DNA of 19,121 bases, from NCBI GenBank assembly GCA_002309335.1, contig DBXH01000050.1, positions 1 through 19,121 of the forward strand, in the 5' to 3' direction. The notes beneath the pieces are model-generated. The model was not told the origin of the DNA. It searched no databases and was given only the letters and a program-made list of their open reading frames with translations. Position numbers and translations under genes: made by a program. Every line of letters starts with the position of its first letter. Position 1 is the first letter of the stretch. The stretch is from Bacteroidales bacterium UBA1217. Its GTDB lineage: Bacteria; Bacteroidota; Bacteroidia; Bacteroidales; P3. This document shows positions 7,009-13,377 of the stretch, one piece after another.

Positions 7009-7039
7009 TGTAAGAAAAAACGATGTCGAGCGTCATATA
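7009..7039 (+). promoter_or_regulatory. Candidate ECF sigma-dependent promoter of the outer-membrane gene
   Basis: TGTAAGAAAA (7009-7018) and CGTCATATA (7031-7039) are separated by 12 bases, exactly as at 5774-5804 upstream of the sigma gene. The motif ends 26 bases before the start codon at 7066. The spacer sequences of the two copies differ, so conservation is limited to the two blocks, as expected for sigma-factor recognition rather than recent duplication. Confidence 0.75.
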
Positions 7040-7065
7040 AGCAGAAACAACAAAAACTAACGAAG

Positions 7066-8388
7066 ATGAAAAAGACAATCCTTTTTACAGCGATGATTCT
7101 GACGACCCTCGCGGCAAGTCTGCAGGCGCAGAATGAATACCGAATCAAGCAACAGTTGCCTGACAACATTGACAGCATCGACATTTGTGCCGGCTGGGTA
7201 GTCAAGTTGAATCAGGCAGAAGAAGCCTCATTGACTATCGTTACGCCGTGTCAAGTGTTTTACGATGACGCAAACGAACCTGCTGTCTGCAATGTCGAAG
7301 GTCGGACTCTTAGCCTGCTGGAAAACAAATATATGCCCAAGAGCACGGTGATAGAGATAAACATAGTGAAGCCGATACGCAAACTTTGTTTCGATTATGG
7401 TGCGAATGTGGAGACAGGAGACCTGCAATTTGGCAAGTATTGCTTGGTGGACGTTGGAACAGGCAAAAGTGGCGAAAATTATGGCCGCTTCAGACTATTT
7501 CCCAAGACTAGTGTCAAAAGCGGCACTTGGCGCAGCGAAGGCAAGATTAGTTTATATGTCGACCACGAGGCTGAATTGAAACTTGATAGCATTGTTGCTG
7601 ATAAATCATTGTATGTCAAGGTTTATAGTGGTGCAACGTTTGAATGCCCTGTTGTACTGAGTCCTGAAACGGAGATAAAGAAGGATGTTAAGAGCTTTGG
7701 CACCGACTACAAAAGCGACAGCACCATCAATATGACAGTAAAGTCGCAAAATCGGAATTGGACACGCTATTTTGATGCGTTAACACTCAGCGGCGGCATT
7801 TCGGCACCCGTTCCGCTCTATATGAACAACAAAAGCGGCTCGGCCTACAATCGTGGCGAGAACTATAGATTCATTTACATAATAGGGGTCACTTCGGGTC
7901 TGCCGTTGACCCAAAGACTCACGTTCACGCCTCGTTTGATTGAAGAGTTGGATTGGAGCCGCCTGCTGAACAGCGTGAAGACTGATGGCAACAGTCTGAC
8001 GCTCGACAATAGCGTCGGTGCTGAGCGTCCGCATCAGCTCTTGTACTCCGCAAGTATGGGGTTGGATTTTCATTTCAATTATGACATCGGCCGCAAAAAC
8101 GCGGAGACTGGTCGCTACCCGTTGGCATTAAACTTCGGCCTGGCACTGTTGTGCAACGGCAATAGCCGCCTCGTTACACGCACTATGGGTACCGACAACC
8201 GCTGGCACCGTACCCGTGAAGAGGCGAATGTTTTCAATCCCTTTCAAATTCGTGCCAGCGTTGGCATCGGAGGCAGCTCCCTGTTCGGACCCGCCAGTCT
8301 CAACCTGTTCTACGATTTGCTGCCGACATTCAAGAGTGGTATCGGCGCCGACAAATACCATACATTTGGTGTCAGTATAAGTTTCTGA
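7066..8388 (+). CDS. Outer-membrane protein: GIN-like head domain plus beta-barrel
   Basis: A 440-residue secreted protein with a Sec signal peptide (about 1-21, ending LQAQ). Residues about 28-205 look like the beta-helical head-GIN (DUF2807-type) domain, with repeated short strands such as SIDICAGWVVKLNQ and the GANVETGDL turn. Residues about 235-440 alternate polar and hydrophobic positions with aromatic girdles and end in FGVSISF, the C-terminal Phe signature recognised by the BAM machinery. It is therefore probably an outer-membrane barrel with an N-terminal periplasmic or surface adhesin-like domain. A candidate ECF promoter directly upstream makes it the likely effector or signal partner of the sigma/anti-sigma pair. 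Its 3' end overlaps the converging Dus gene by 17 bases. The GIN assignment is by pattern only. Confidence 0.75.
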   Translation: MKKTILFTAMILTTLAASLQAQNEYRIKQQLPDNIDSIDICAGWVVKLNQAEEASLTIVTPCQVFYDDANEPAVCNVEGRTLSLLENKYMPKSTVIEINIVKPIRKLCFDYGANVETGDLQFGKYCLVDVGTGKSGENYGRFRLFPKTSVKSGTWRSEGKISLYVDHEAELKLDSIVADKSLYVKVYSGATFECPVVLSPETEIKKDVKSFGTDYKSDSTINMTVKSQNRNWTRYFDALTLSGGISAPVPLYMNNKSGSAYNRGENYRFIYIIGVTSGLPLTQRLTFTPRLIEELDWSRLLNSVKTDGNSLTLDNSVGAERPHQLLYSASMGLDFHFNYDIGRKNAETGRYPLALNFGLALLCNGNSRLVTRTMGTDNRWHRTREEANVFNPFQIRASVGIGGSSLFGPASLNLFYDLLPTFKSGIGADKYHTFGVSISF

Positions 8389-9292
8389 CGGCCTCTTCGT
8401 AATTGCGCAGGCTCGTAGTCTTCATCAGCCGCTTGTAGATTCTCTTGTCTACAAGCGGTTTCTGGTATTCCCAGAAGGCCTGCATCCGCGACAGCACCTG
8501 CTGGTCGCCTTGCAAAGTGCGGCAGGCTCTGTCGAAAATACGACTATGCATTTCAAGGCTTGTCTTCAACCGTTCCGCATCGCTCAGCACTTTGCCTTCT
8601 TTCCATTCAATTGCCAACGTTGGTCTGGCCAGCAATCCACGGCCAATCATTATGCCGTACAAGTCTGGGAATTGGTCGGTTATTTCGTCGATGTGTTCCA
8701 GCTCTGTTATGTCACCGTTATAGACAATCCTGTGGTGCGAGAGTTCCTTCATCGTTTTGAACAACTTGCGGTCAGCCAGCCCTTTGTATTGCTGCTTGCC
8801 GAGTCGTGGGTGAATGGTAATGAACTCCAATTCAAATTTGTTCAGTAGTTCTATTACTCGAAGCCCTTCGCTTGCATTCTCGAAGCCGGCGCGCATCTTG
8901 ACGCTTGTTTTCAGCGTATCGCGCTTTTGCAATTCATTCATCATACGTTCTATGCGGTCGGGATGTGCCAGAGCTGCGGCTCCGCGGCCTTTGGCTGTCT
9001 GCAGTGGAAACGGGCAGCCGATGTTGATGTCCACTCGGCTGTATCCGGCATTCTGCACAGTATCGAGCAAAGGTATAAGTTCGTTGGTGTCGGCGGCAAT
9101 CACTTGTGGCACGGTGTTTACACCTTCGTTGTTCTCAAAGGCAATATCTTTCAGATCTTTGTTCCTCAATGTTTCTCCGTCATAGCGCAGAAAAGGCGTG
9201 AAATAAGCGTCGATGCCTCCGACAATGTCGTTGTGGACCTTTCGGTAAGAGTGATCAGTATAGCCTTGCAAGGGTGCGAAAAAGAACTTCAT
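8372..9292 (-). CDS. tRNA-dihydrouridine synthase
   Basis: A 306-residue flavoenzyme of the Dus family, which uses NADPH and FMN to reduce uridine to dihydrouridine in tRNA D-loops. Visible signatures are the N-terminal APLQGYTD (6-13), the active-site INIGCP with catalytic Cys93, the K-x-R motif in TSVKMRAGFE, the HPRLGKQQYKG segment and the FMN-phosphate-binding YGIMIGRGLL. Length is normal for the family. It is a separate minus-strand unit converging on the sigma module and overlapping its last gene tail-to-tail. Its 5' side faces a tRNA-Val gene transcribed the other way; a functional link to that tRNA is only suggestive. Confidence 0.95.
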   Translation of the reverse strand: MKFFFAPLQGYTDHSYRKVHNDIVGGIDAYFTPFLRYDGETLRNKDLKDIAFENNEGVNTVPQVIAADTNELIPLLDTVQNAGYSRVDINIGCPFPLQTAKGRGAAALAHPDRIERMMNELQKRDTLKTSVKMRAGFENASEGLRVIELLNKFELEFITIHPRLGKQQYKGLADRKLFKTMKELSHHRIVYNGDITELEHIDEITDQFPDLYGIMIGRGLLARPTLAIEWKEGKVLSDAERLKTSLEMHSRIFDRACRTLQGDQQVLSRMQAFWEYQKPLVDKRIYKRLMKTTSLRNYEEAVRNLY

Positions 9293-9352
9293 TTTTCCTG
9301 TTTGTTAGTTTGTCCCGGTGATTTTTGTTGTAGGTACTATGCTATAACGCAA

Positions 9353-9387
9353 AAAATGTTGAATTGTTTTATGATGCTCAACATTTT
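9353..9387. repeat. Ten-base perfect inverted repeat
   Basis: AAAATGTTGA (9353-9362) and TCAACATTTT (9378-9387) flank a 15-base AT-rich loop in the divergent region between the dihydrouridine synthase gene and tRNA-Val(GAC). There is no T tract of terminator type on either strand, so a protein-binding site is more likely than a terminator. The rest of the 250-base region holds the tRNA promoter and nothing else I can name. Confidence 0.55.
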
Positions 9388-9447
9388 GAAATAAAGCATT
9401 ATATGTAGGCTCGGTTTTCTGGCTTTGCCAAAAAACGCATCTTTTTT

Positions 9448-9478
9448 TTTGCCAGTTTTAAAAAACTTTGTACTTTTG
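9448..9478 (+). promoter_or_regulatory. Promoter of tRNA-Val(GAC)
   Basis: TTTG (9448-9451), a 19-base spacer and TACTTTTG (9471-9478) form a consensus Bacteroidota promoter. Transcription should start near 9485, leaving a leader of about 60 bases before the tRNA. Confidence 0.85.
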
Positions 9479-9542
9479 CACTCGCTTTTGGCAAGAAAAT
9501 GATCTTCTAAAAGTGGTTCGCGAAACCAGTTCGCACCTCAAT

Positions 9543-9617
9543 GATCTGTTAGCTCAGTTGGTTTAGAGCGCTTGCTTGACAGGCAAGAGGTCAACAGTTC
9601 AAATCTGTTACAGATCA
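9543..9617 (+). tRNA. tRNA-Val (anticodon GAC)
   Basis: A 75-base cloverleaf with acceptor arms GATCTGT/ACAGATC, D arm GCTC/GAGC, anticodon stem CTTGC/GCAAG with loop TTGACAG (anticodon GAC, reading GUC and GUU valine codons), T arm AACAG-TTCAAAT-CTGTT and discriminator A. CCA is not encoded. It has a consensus promoter upstream and a perfect hairpin terminator immediately downstream, so it is a single-gene transcription unit. It is a close paralogue of the minus-strand tRNA-Val(CAC) at 5514-5588. Confidence 0.96.
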
Positions 9618-9621
9618 CGAT

Positions 9622-9646
9622 GACCACCTCTGTGAGGTGGTCTTTT
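9622..9646 (+). terminator. Terminator of tRNA-Val(GAC)
   Basis: GACCACCTC (9622-9630) and GAGGTGGTC (9634-9642) form a perfect nine-pair hairpin with a three-base loop, followed by TTTT. It begins four bases after the tRNA's discriminator base. Confidence 0.9.
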
Positions 9647-9670
9647 GTATTTTAGTGATGTGTTGCTGTA

Positions 9671-10147
9671 TTATGACAAAGGTTTGAAAATGCACGTCAC
9701 TTGGCCGTATTCCTCGATGGCCTTCTGCCAAGATTTCAACTGTCTGCCGATGAATATGTAATAGCTTGTATCCACATAGTAAAGTTTGTTGTGTGCATAG
9801 ACCCATATATGGCTGCTTCGGAATTCGGCTCCAATTTCCACACGACGGACATATCGCCATTCGATGTCTACATGGTCGCACTTTACGGCCTTCTTGCTTC
9901 CGTCATATATTTTCACGTGATCGAGGCCTATGCCCTCTTGGGTCAGCGTGATGCAGTCGTTTCGGTGCCTGAACTCGTCGTAAGCACACAGCAGTACGAA
10001 TACGCTGATCAACACTATAAAAATGGACGAATTACTGACCCACAATAAAAAGCCACTCGAAGCAACCTCCGCCGCGATGTTTGACCAGACTACGGCCGTG
10101 GTCTTAAAGACTTTTGGCTCCAGTTGTTTTTGCTCTATCTTTTTCAT
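9671..10147 (-). CDS. Small membrane protein, function unknown
   Basis: A 158-residue protein with a basic N-terminus, a hydrophobic hairpin of probably two membrane spans (about 17-37 and 41-57), and a C-terminal soluble part rich in beta-strand pattern (about 60-158). The order of a two-helix hairpin followed by a compact beta domain (EGIGLDHVKIYDG, WRYVRRVEI, HNKLYYVDTSYY) resembles bacterial PH-like membrane proteins of the YcxB type, but no diagnostic residue proves it. It starts 27 bases after the histidinol-phosphatase stop on the same strand and is probably the last gene of that operon. The conserved Lys/Glu-rich start suggests ATG 10147 is correct. Confidence 0.7.
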   Translation of the reverse strand: MKKIEQKQLEPKVFKTTAVVWSNIAAEVASSGFLLWVSNSSIFIVLISVFVLLCAYDEFRHRNDCITLTQEGIGLDHVKIYDGSKKAVKCDHVDIEWRYVRRVEIGAEFRSSHIWVYAHNKLYYVDTSYYIFIGRQLKSWQKAIEEYGQVTCIFKPLS

Positions 10148-10174
10148 TCTACCAAAAACAATAAGGACTCCAAT

Positions 10175-11044
10175 TCAGATTCTCTCAATTATATTGCGAT
10201 AGCCGATTTCGTGCAGGAACTCAAAGGCTCCCTCAAAGAGGTCGAGGTCGGACGGCTGGTGGGCATCGGTGCTGACGATGACGGGTATGCCGAGGGTGTT
10301 CATATACTTGATTGTCTCGCGGCCAGGGTAGTAGTCGGTATGGCGGCCTTTGTAGATGCCTCGCGTGTTGATTTCGCATATGCATCCGGTCTCCTTGATC
10401 AGCTGCAGAGTCTCGCACAGCAGGTCGCGGAACCAGCGGTCTTCGTATTGGAAATAGCGTCCTTTGTTGTGCATCACTATCTTGTCAGGGTGGCCGACGA
10501 TGGTCGGGCGGTTGCGTTCAATCATAGCATTCTGCTGGTAGAAATAGGTTTTTACGCCGGCGCGGATGTCGTCGCCGAAGATGTGGTGCAGGCCGTTGTC
10601 GTATGTCTCCTGGCGAGGTCCGTCGATAAACCAGATATGATAGGGTATCTGCTTGCGCTCGTCGCCAACGGCGGTGGCGTTCAGCTGCCTGAGTGTCTCG
10701 GTGTCGGCAGGGTTGGGGATAAGGTGAACGCTGCCGATGGTGTATTCCAGCCCGCCTTTTTCGACGAACGGTGCAAAGTCCTCCTGAAGGCCGGGGATGT
10801 AGTCAATTTCCAATCCAAGCTTGATGTCGATGCGACCTGCATACTCAGCCTTAAGTGCACGCACTTCGTCGCAGTAGGTGGTGTATTCCTCTTCCTTGAT
10901 GGCGAAAGTGCTGGGGAAGGGGACAGGCGAGTGCCCGCTGAACCCCAGAGCGGTAAAGCCTTTAGAGAGGGCATATTCCACATATTCGCGTAGCAGGCCC
11001 TTGCCGTCGCAGTAGTGGCTGTGTGTGTGATAATTGGTTTTCAT
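10175..11044 (-). CDS. PHP-type histidinol-phosphatase
   Basis: About 289 residues of the PHP superfamily, HisK/HisJ-type histidinol-phosphatase (EC 3.1.3.15), which converts L-histidinol phosphate to histidinol in histidine synthesis. The metal ligands are easy to place: HTH near the N-terminus (H6, H8), SGHSP, GLEIDY, GSVHLI, GHPDK and TDAHQP near the C-terminus. ATG 11044 is chosen because it gives the usual MKTNYHTH start; an in-frame ATG at 11056 would add four residues and overlap the upstream gene's stop. No other histidine-pathway gene is nearby. The neighbours are membrane proteins, so the gene appears to have been recruited into an unrelated operon, or acts on another phosphomonoester. 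Confidence 0.9.
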   Translation of the reverse strand: MKTNYHTHSHYCDGKGLLREYVEYALSKGFTALGFSGHSPVPFPSTFAIKEEEYTTYCDEVRALKAEYAGRIDIKLGLEIDYIPGLQEDFAPFVEKGGLEYTIGSVHLIPNPADTETLRQLNATAVGDERKQIPYHIWFIDGPRQETYDNGLHHIFGDDIRAGVKTYFYQQNAMIERNRPTIVGHPDKIVMHNKGRYFQYEDRWFRDLLCETLQLIKETGCICEINTRGIYKGRHTDYYPGRETIKYMNTLGIPVIVSTDAHQPSDLDLFEGAFEFLHEIGYRNIIERI

Positions 11045-11049
11045 AGTTG

Positions 11050-12411
11050 TTACCATCTGTATTCGGCCGAAAGCATTAGCCGCAAGTTGCCTACACCGCC
11101 ATTGGGATCGTGCTCAAGCTTGTATAAATTGGCGTTTGCCGGGTAACCTAAAACAAAATAATCCTTTTTATAATATTGGGCAAATGTGTATTCTGCTTCG
11201 GCATAGATGTTGAAATGCTCGTTGGCGTGCCATCCTATGCGTGGCTGTACACGCCACAGGTATTCAATCTCATAGCCTCGACCAACGTATGTAAATTCCG
11301 TGCTTCCGCCACCGAGAGTGTGGCTGTGGTCGTCCATATTGCGGCCGTAACCAACGAAAATGCCTGGTCTCCAGTGTCCAGCGGTGCGTCCGAAGTCAAG
11401 CCAGACGGTGTTGAAATGCCACGGTTTATAGTAACGTGCAACGCCGTCTGATGGCACACCGATACCCGGATAGTGGTAGTGGGTGATAACGCTGTATCCT
11501 CCCATAGAGCAGCCTTCGTATAGGTTGTTGTTAAGTAGAGTTTGTGCACTTAATGCCCATTTCTGCCAGCGATATTTCAGGAATATGCTGTACGTGAATG
11601 TCGTAAGGGTTGAGTTTATCGAAGATGATGGTTCCCAATTCCACTGGCTGTCATACAAAGTGTAATTGAAAGGTTGTGTGAAGATATGAGGCTGGATTGT
11701 CAACATATTGGCTGCTGCACCGACTAATAGGCGAGGACCATTGTAGCGCAATTGCAGGTGCAGTTCAGGCAGACCGCCGCGACGCTGGAACTGTGTGCTC
11801 GACACCAATGCGTCGTCAATCCACCCTTGGCTCATATTGTCCTGCTGGTACATCGCAACGGCTATGGCTTCCCAATTCTTGAGTCTACCAGTGTAGCGTA
11901 ACTGGTTGTAGCGCGCGTAGGGGTGGAAGGGTGCACCCATATTGAGCGGACGGGTGTTAGGCATAATGTCCTCTACAACCATCGGGTACCAGTACTGCCC
12001 GGCCAGCAGTCTGCTGTGGCCCCAGTCAAAATGGATATATGCGTGGCGCAGGCGCAGGTCGTTGTTGCTGGCGTTTGTGCTGCCGGTAAAGTCGCCTTCG
12101 ACGAATGCCATAGTCTTTGCACCGAGTATGTCCGGACCGGATACTTTGAGGTTCAATCGTGCCGTGATGCTCAACAGATCGGCGTTCCATCCATCGTTAA
12201 TGTCTAATCCGGATGAGCGTTCCACGGGCTTGGGATAGAACAGCATCATATCCTCGCGTCCGCCTACCACCTCGCGGCTGTCGGCATAGAAGTGTGGGTT
12301 GACAAAGCCGTGAAAATCGAAGTGGAACTTTTTTGAAGCCGTGTCGCTCTGTGCTTGTGCTAGTTGAGCTAGAAAAACTAGAATAACTAGGAAAAATCGA
12401 ACCTTCTTCAT
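11050..12411 (-). CDS. Outer-membrane beta-barrel (porin-like) protein
   Basis: A 453-residue protein. ATG 12411 is chosen over an upstream in-frame start at 12750 because it opens with a clear signal peptide (MKKVRFFLVILVFLAQLAQA, cleavage before Q21) and overlaps the preceding stop as ATGA. After cleavage come many amphipathic strands with aromatic residues (FHFDFHGFVNPHFYAD, LRLRHAYIHFDW, LLAGQYWYPMVVED), ending in the barrel-type AEYRW. The stretch around RHAYIHF, W and LLAGQYW resembles porins in which a lumen-facing strand follows an FVEGDF motif, so a trimeric porin or DcaP-like channel is possible. The substrate is unknown. It is translationally coupled to the Mpv17-like membrane gene and lies five bases before the histidinol-phosphatase gene. 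Confidence 0.8.
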   Translation of the reverse strand: MKKVRFFLVILVFLAQLAQAQSDTASKKFHFDFHGFVNPHFYADSREVVGGREDMMLFYPKPVERSSGLDINDGWNADLLSITARLNLKVSGPDILGAKTMAFVEGDFTGSTNASNNDLRLRHAYIHFDWGHSRLLAGQYWYPMVVEDIMPNTRPLNMGAPFHPYARYNQLRYTGRLKNWEAIAVAMYQQDNMSQGWIDDALVSSTQFQRRGGLPELHLQLRYNGPRLLVGAAANMLTIQPHIFTQPFNYTLYDSQWNWEPSSSINSTLTTFTYSIFLKYRWQKWALSAQTLLNNNLYEGCSMGGYSVITHYHYPGIGVPSDGVARYYKPWHFNTVWLDFGRTAGHWRPGIFVGYGRNMDDHSHTLGGGSTEFTYVGRGYEIEYLWRVQPRIGWHANEHFNIYAEAEYTFAQYYKKDYFVLGYPANANLYKLEHDPNGGVGNLRLMLSAEYRW

Positions 12412-13115
12412 TTCTTGCTTCCTCCAGCCAATGCAAGAATGAGTCCGAGTGCAACACCGAGCAGGGCGGCGAAGAGCACCTGGAAGGTCTGGGGCAGGAT
12501 GAAGGTGATGGTGTGGGCCGGGAACCAGAACAGGGGGATGGTTTTCTTGATAACGACGTTCCATTGCACATCCCAGTTGACCTTGGTGGCGAAAATTTCG
12601 CGCATTTTCATCGGGCGTAGCAGGCCGCGCACGGTGCCGCCGTTGTCCAGAATATGTATATCGGTGCATTTGTGGAAGGTCATCATCACCGGAGCGAAGA
12701 TGCTGTTCATCAGCACGCTGACTGCAAAGGCGATGCCCAGTTTGCCCCAAGTCAATTCAGGAGCCGTGAAAACGTCTTTCAGCACCTGCGGGTCGCATCC
12801 TGCAACGCTGGCCAGGAAGACGGGAGTGCCGCTCTTGAAGATAACCATCGCCATTGCGATGCACATTCCGAGGAAGCCCCAAACCATCATACGCGGCACG
12901 ATGCCGAAGCCGGGCTTGTTGTATACACCTTCGCGGATGCGCAGGGCCAGCATCTCGCCCAGTGTGGCGAGAATGGCGAATTTAAAGAAAGCCATAATGT
13001 AGGGATGGTTTGCCGTTGACGAATTGAACCAGTCAAAAAATCCTGTGGCGGGGATAAAGAACGGTGCCAGCACTATGACAACGCACAAAATGAGTATCCA
13101 GTCCTGTTTTTTCAT
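12408..13115 (-). CDS. Mpv17/PMP22-like inner-membrane protein
   Basis: A 235-residue multi-span membrane protein. Hydrophobic segments lie at about 8-25, 40-58, 75-93, 125-145, 190-205 and 208-230. The second half resembles eukaryotic Mpv17/PMP22 proteins, with an NSIFAPVMMTFHK stretch (about 137-149) and a C-terminal W...IPLFWFPAHTITFILP block (about 182-207) followed by a last helix. I make this match by eye and it needs a profile search. Mpv17-type proteins are thought to form small-molecule channels; the bacterial relatives are uncharacterised. It is the first gene of a four-gene operon, with a minus-strand TAnnTTTG element (13177-13184) about 60 bases upstream. Its stop overlaps the start of the porin-like gene, suggesting paired action in inner and outer membranes. 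Confidence 0.7.
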   Translation of the reverse strand: MKKQDWILILCVVIVLAPFFIPATGFFDWFNSSTANHPYIMAFFKFAILATLGEMLALRIREGVYNKPGFGIVPRMMVWGFLGMCIAMAMVIFKSGTPVFLASVAGCDPQVLKDVFTAPELTWGKLGIAFAVSVLMNSIFAPVMMTFHKCTDIHILDNGGTVRGLLRPMKMREIFATKVNWDVQWNVVIKKTIPLFWFPAHTITFILPQTFQVLFAALLGVALGLILALAGGSKK

Positions 13116-13176
13116 TTTCCTATAATTTTATGTAAATAAATAGATTGTATTCTAAAATAAAATCGTTTTGTATTTG

Positions 13177-13184
13177 CAAAAATA
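13177..13184 (-). promoter_or_regulatory. -7 element for the Mpv17-like operon
   Basis: Read on the minus strand this is TATTTTTG (followed by C), matching TAnnTTTG, 62 bases before ATG 13115. No TTTG box stands 19 bases upstream of it. The region is AT-rich, so chance occurrence cannot be excluded. Confidence 0.45.
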
Positions 13185-13226
13185 ACAAAATTGTCTGTAC
13201 TTTATTAAAAAATCAAAAAAAAGTCG

Positions 13227-13235
13227 TATCTTTGC
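13227..13235 (+). promoter_or_regulatory. -7 element for the antiporter gene
   Basis: TATCTTTGC matches the Bacteroidota consensus exactly and is preceded by an A-rich tract. It implies a leader of roughly 135 bases before the antiporter start codon. Confidence 0.7.
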
Positions 13236-13286
13236 AAATTGAAATGTTGTAAAGGTTGAAAAAGTTTGCTTCGCTTGAGAGATTGA

Positions 13287-13375
13287 AAAGGGACAAATTA
13301 GATCTTCACCTTTTTATCCCTTTAACCATAACCTTTTTTACCCTTTATAACCTTTTAACCCCTTAAAACCTCATA
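13287..13375 (+). other. Pyrimidine-rich repetitive leader of the antiporter
   Basis: The leader contains a ladder of degenerate TTTAACC/ATAACC-CCTTTT units (about 13306-13375). AAAGGGA (13287-13293) can pair with TCCCTTT (13317-13323). The upstream AAAGGTT (about 13251-13257) can pair with more than one AACCTTT in the ladder. Alternative pairings of this kind are compatible with a regulatory leader, but no known riboswitch fold is recognised. Confidence 0.35.
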
Positions 13376-13377
13376 TT

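Noticed and set aside
9901..9909. Third CGTCATATA block as another ECF promoter
   Set aside because: There is no TGTAAG 22 bases upstream, and it lies inside the small membrane gene on the opposite strand with no gene start downstream.
10124..10993. Long plus-strand open frame opposite the histidinol-phosphatase
   Set aside because: It is the antisense shadow of a gene with complete PHP metal-binding motifs. Its Val/Ala/Asp-rich translation shows no family features.
11050..12750. Longer version of the porin-like gene starting at 12750
   Set aside because: The extra 113 residues are Arg/His/Pro-rich, overlap the Mpv17-like gene in another frame and precede a perfect signal peptide starting at 12411.
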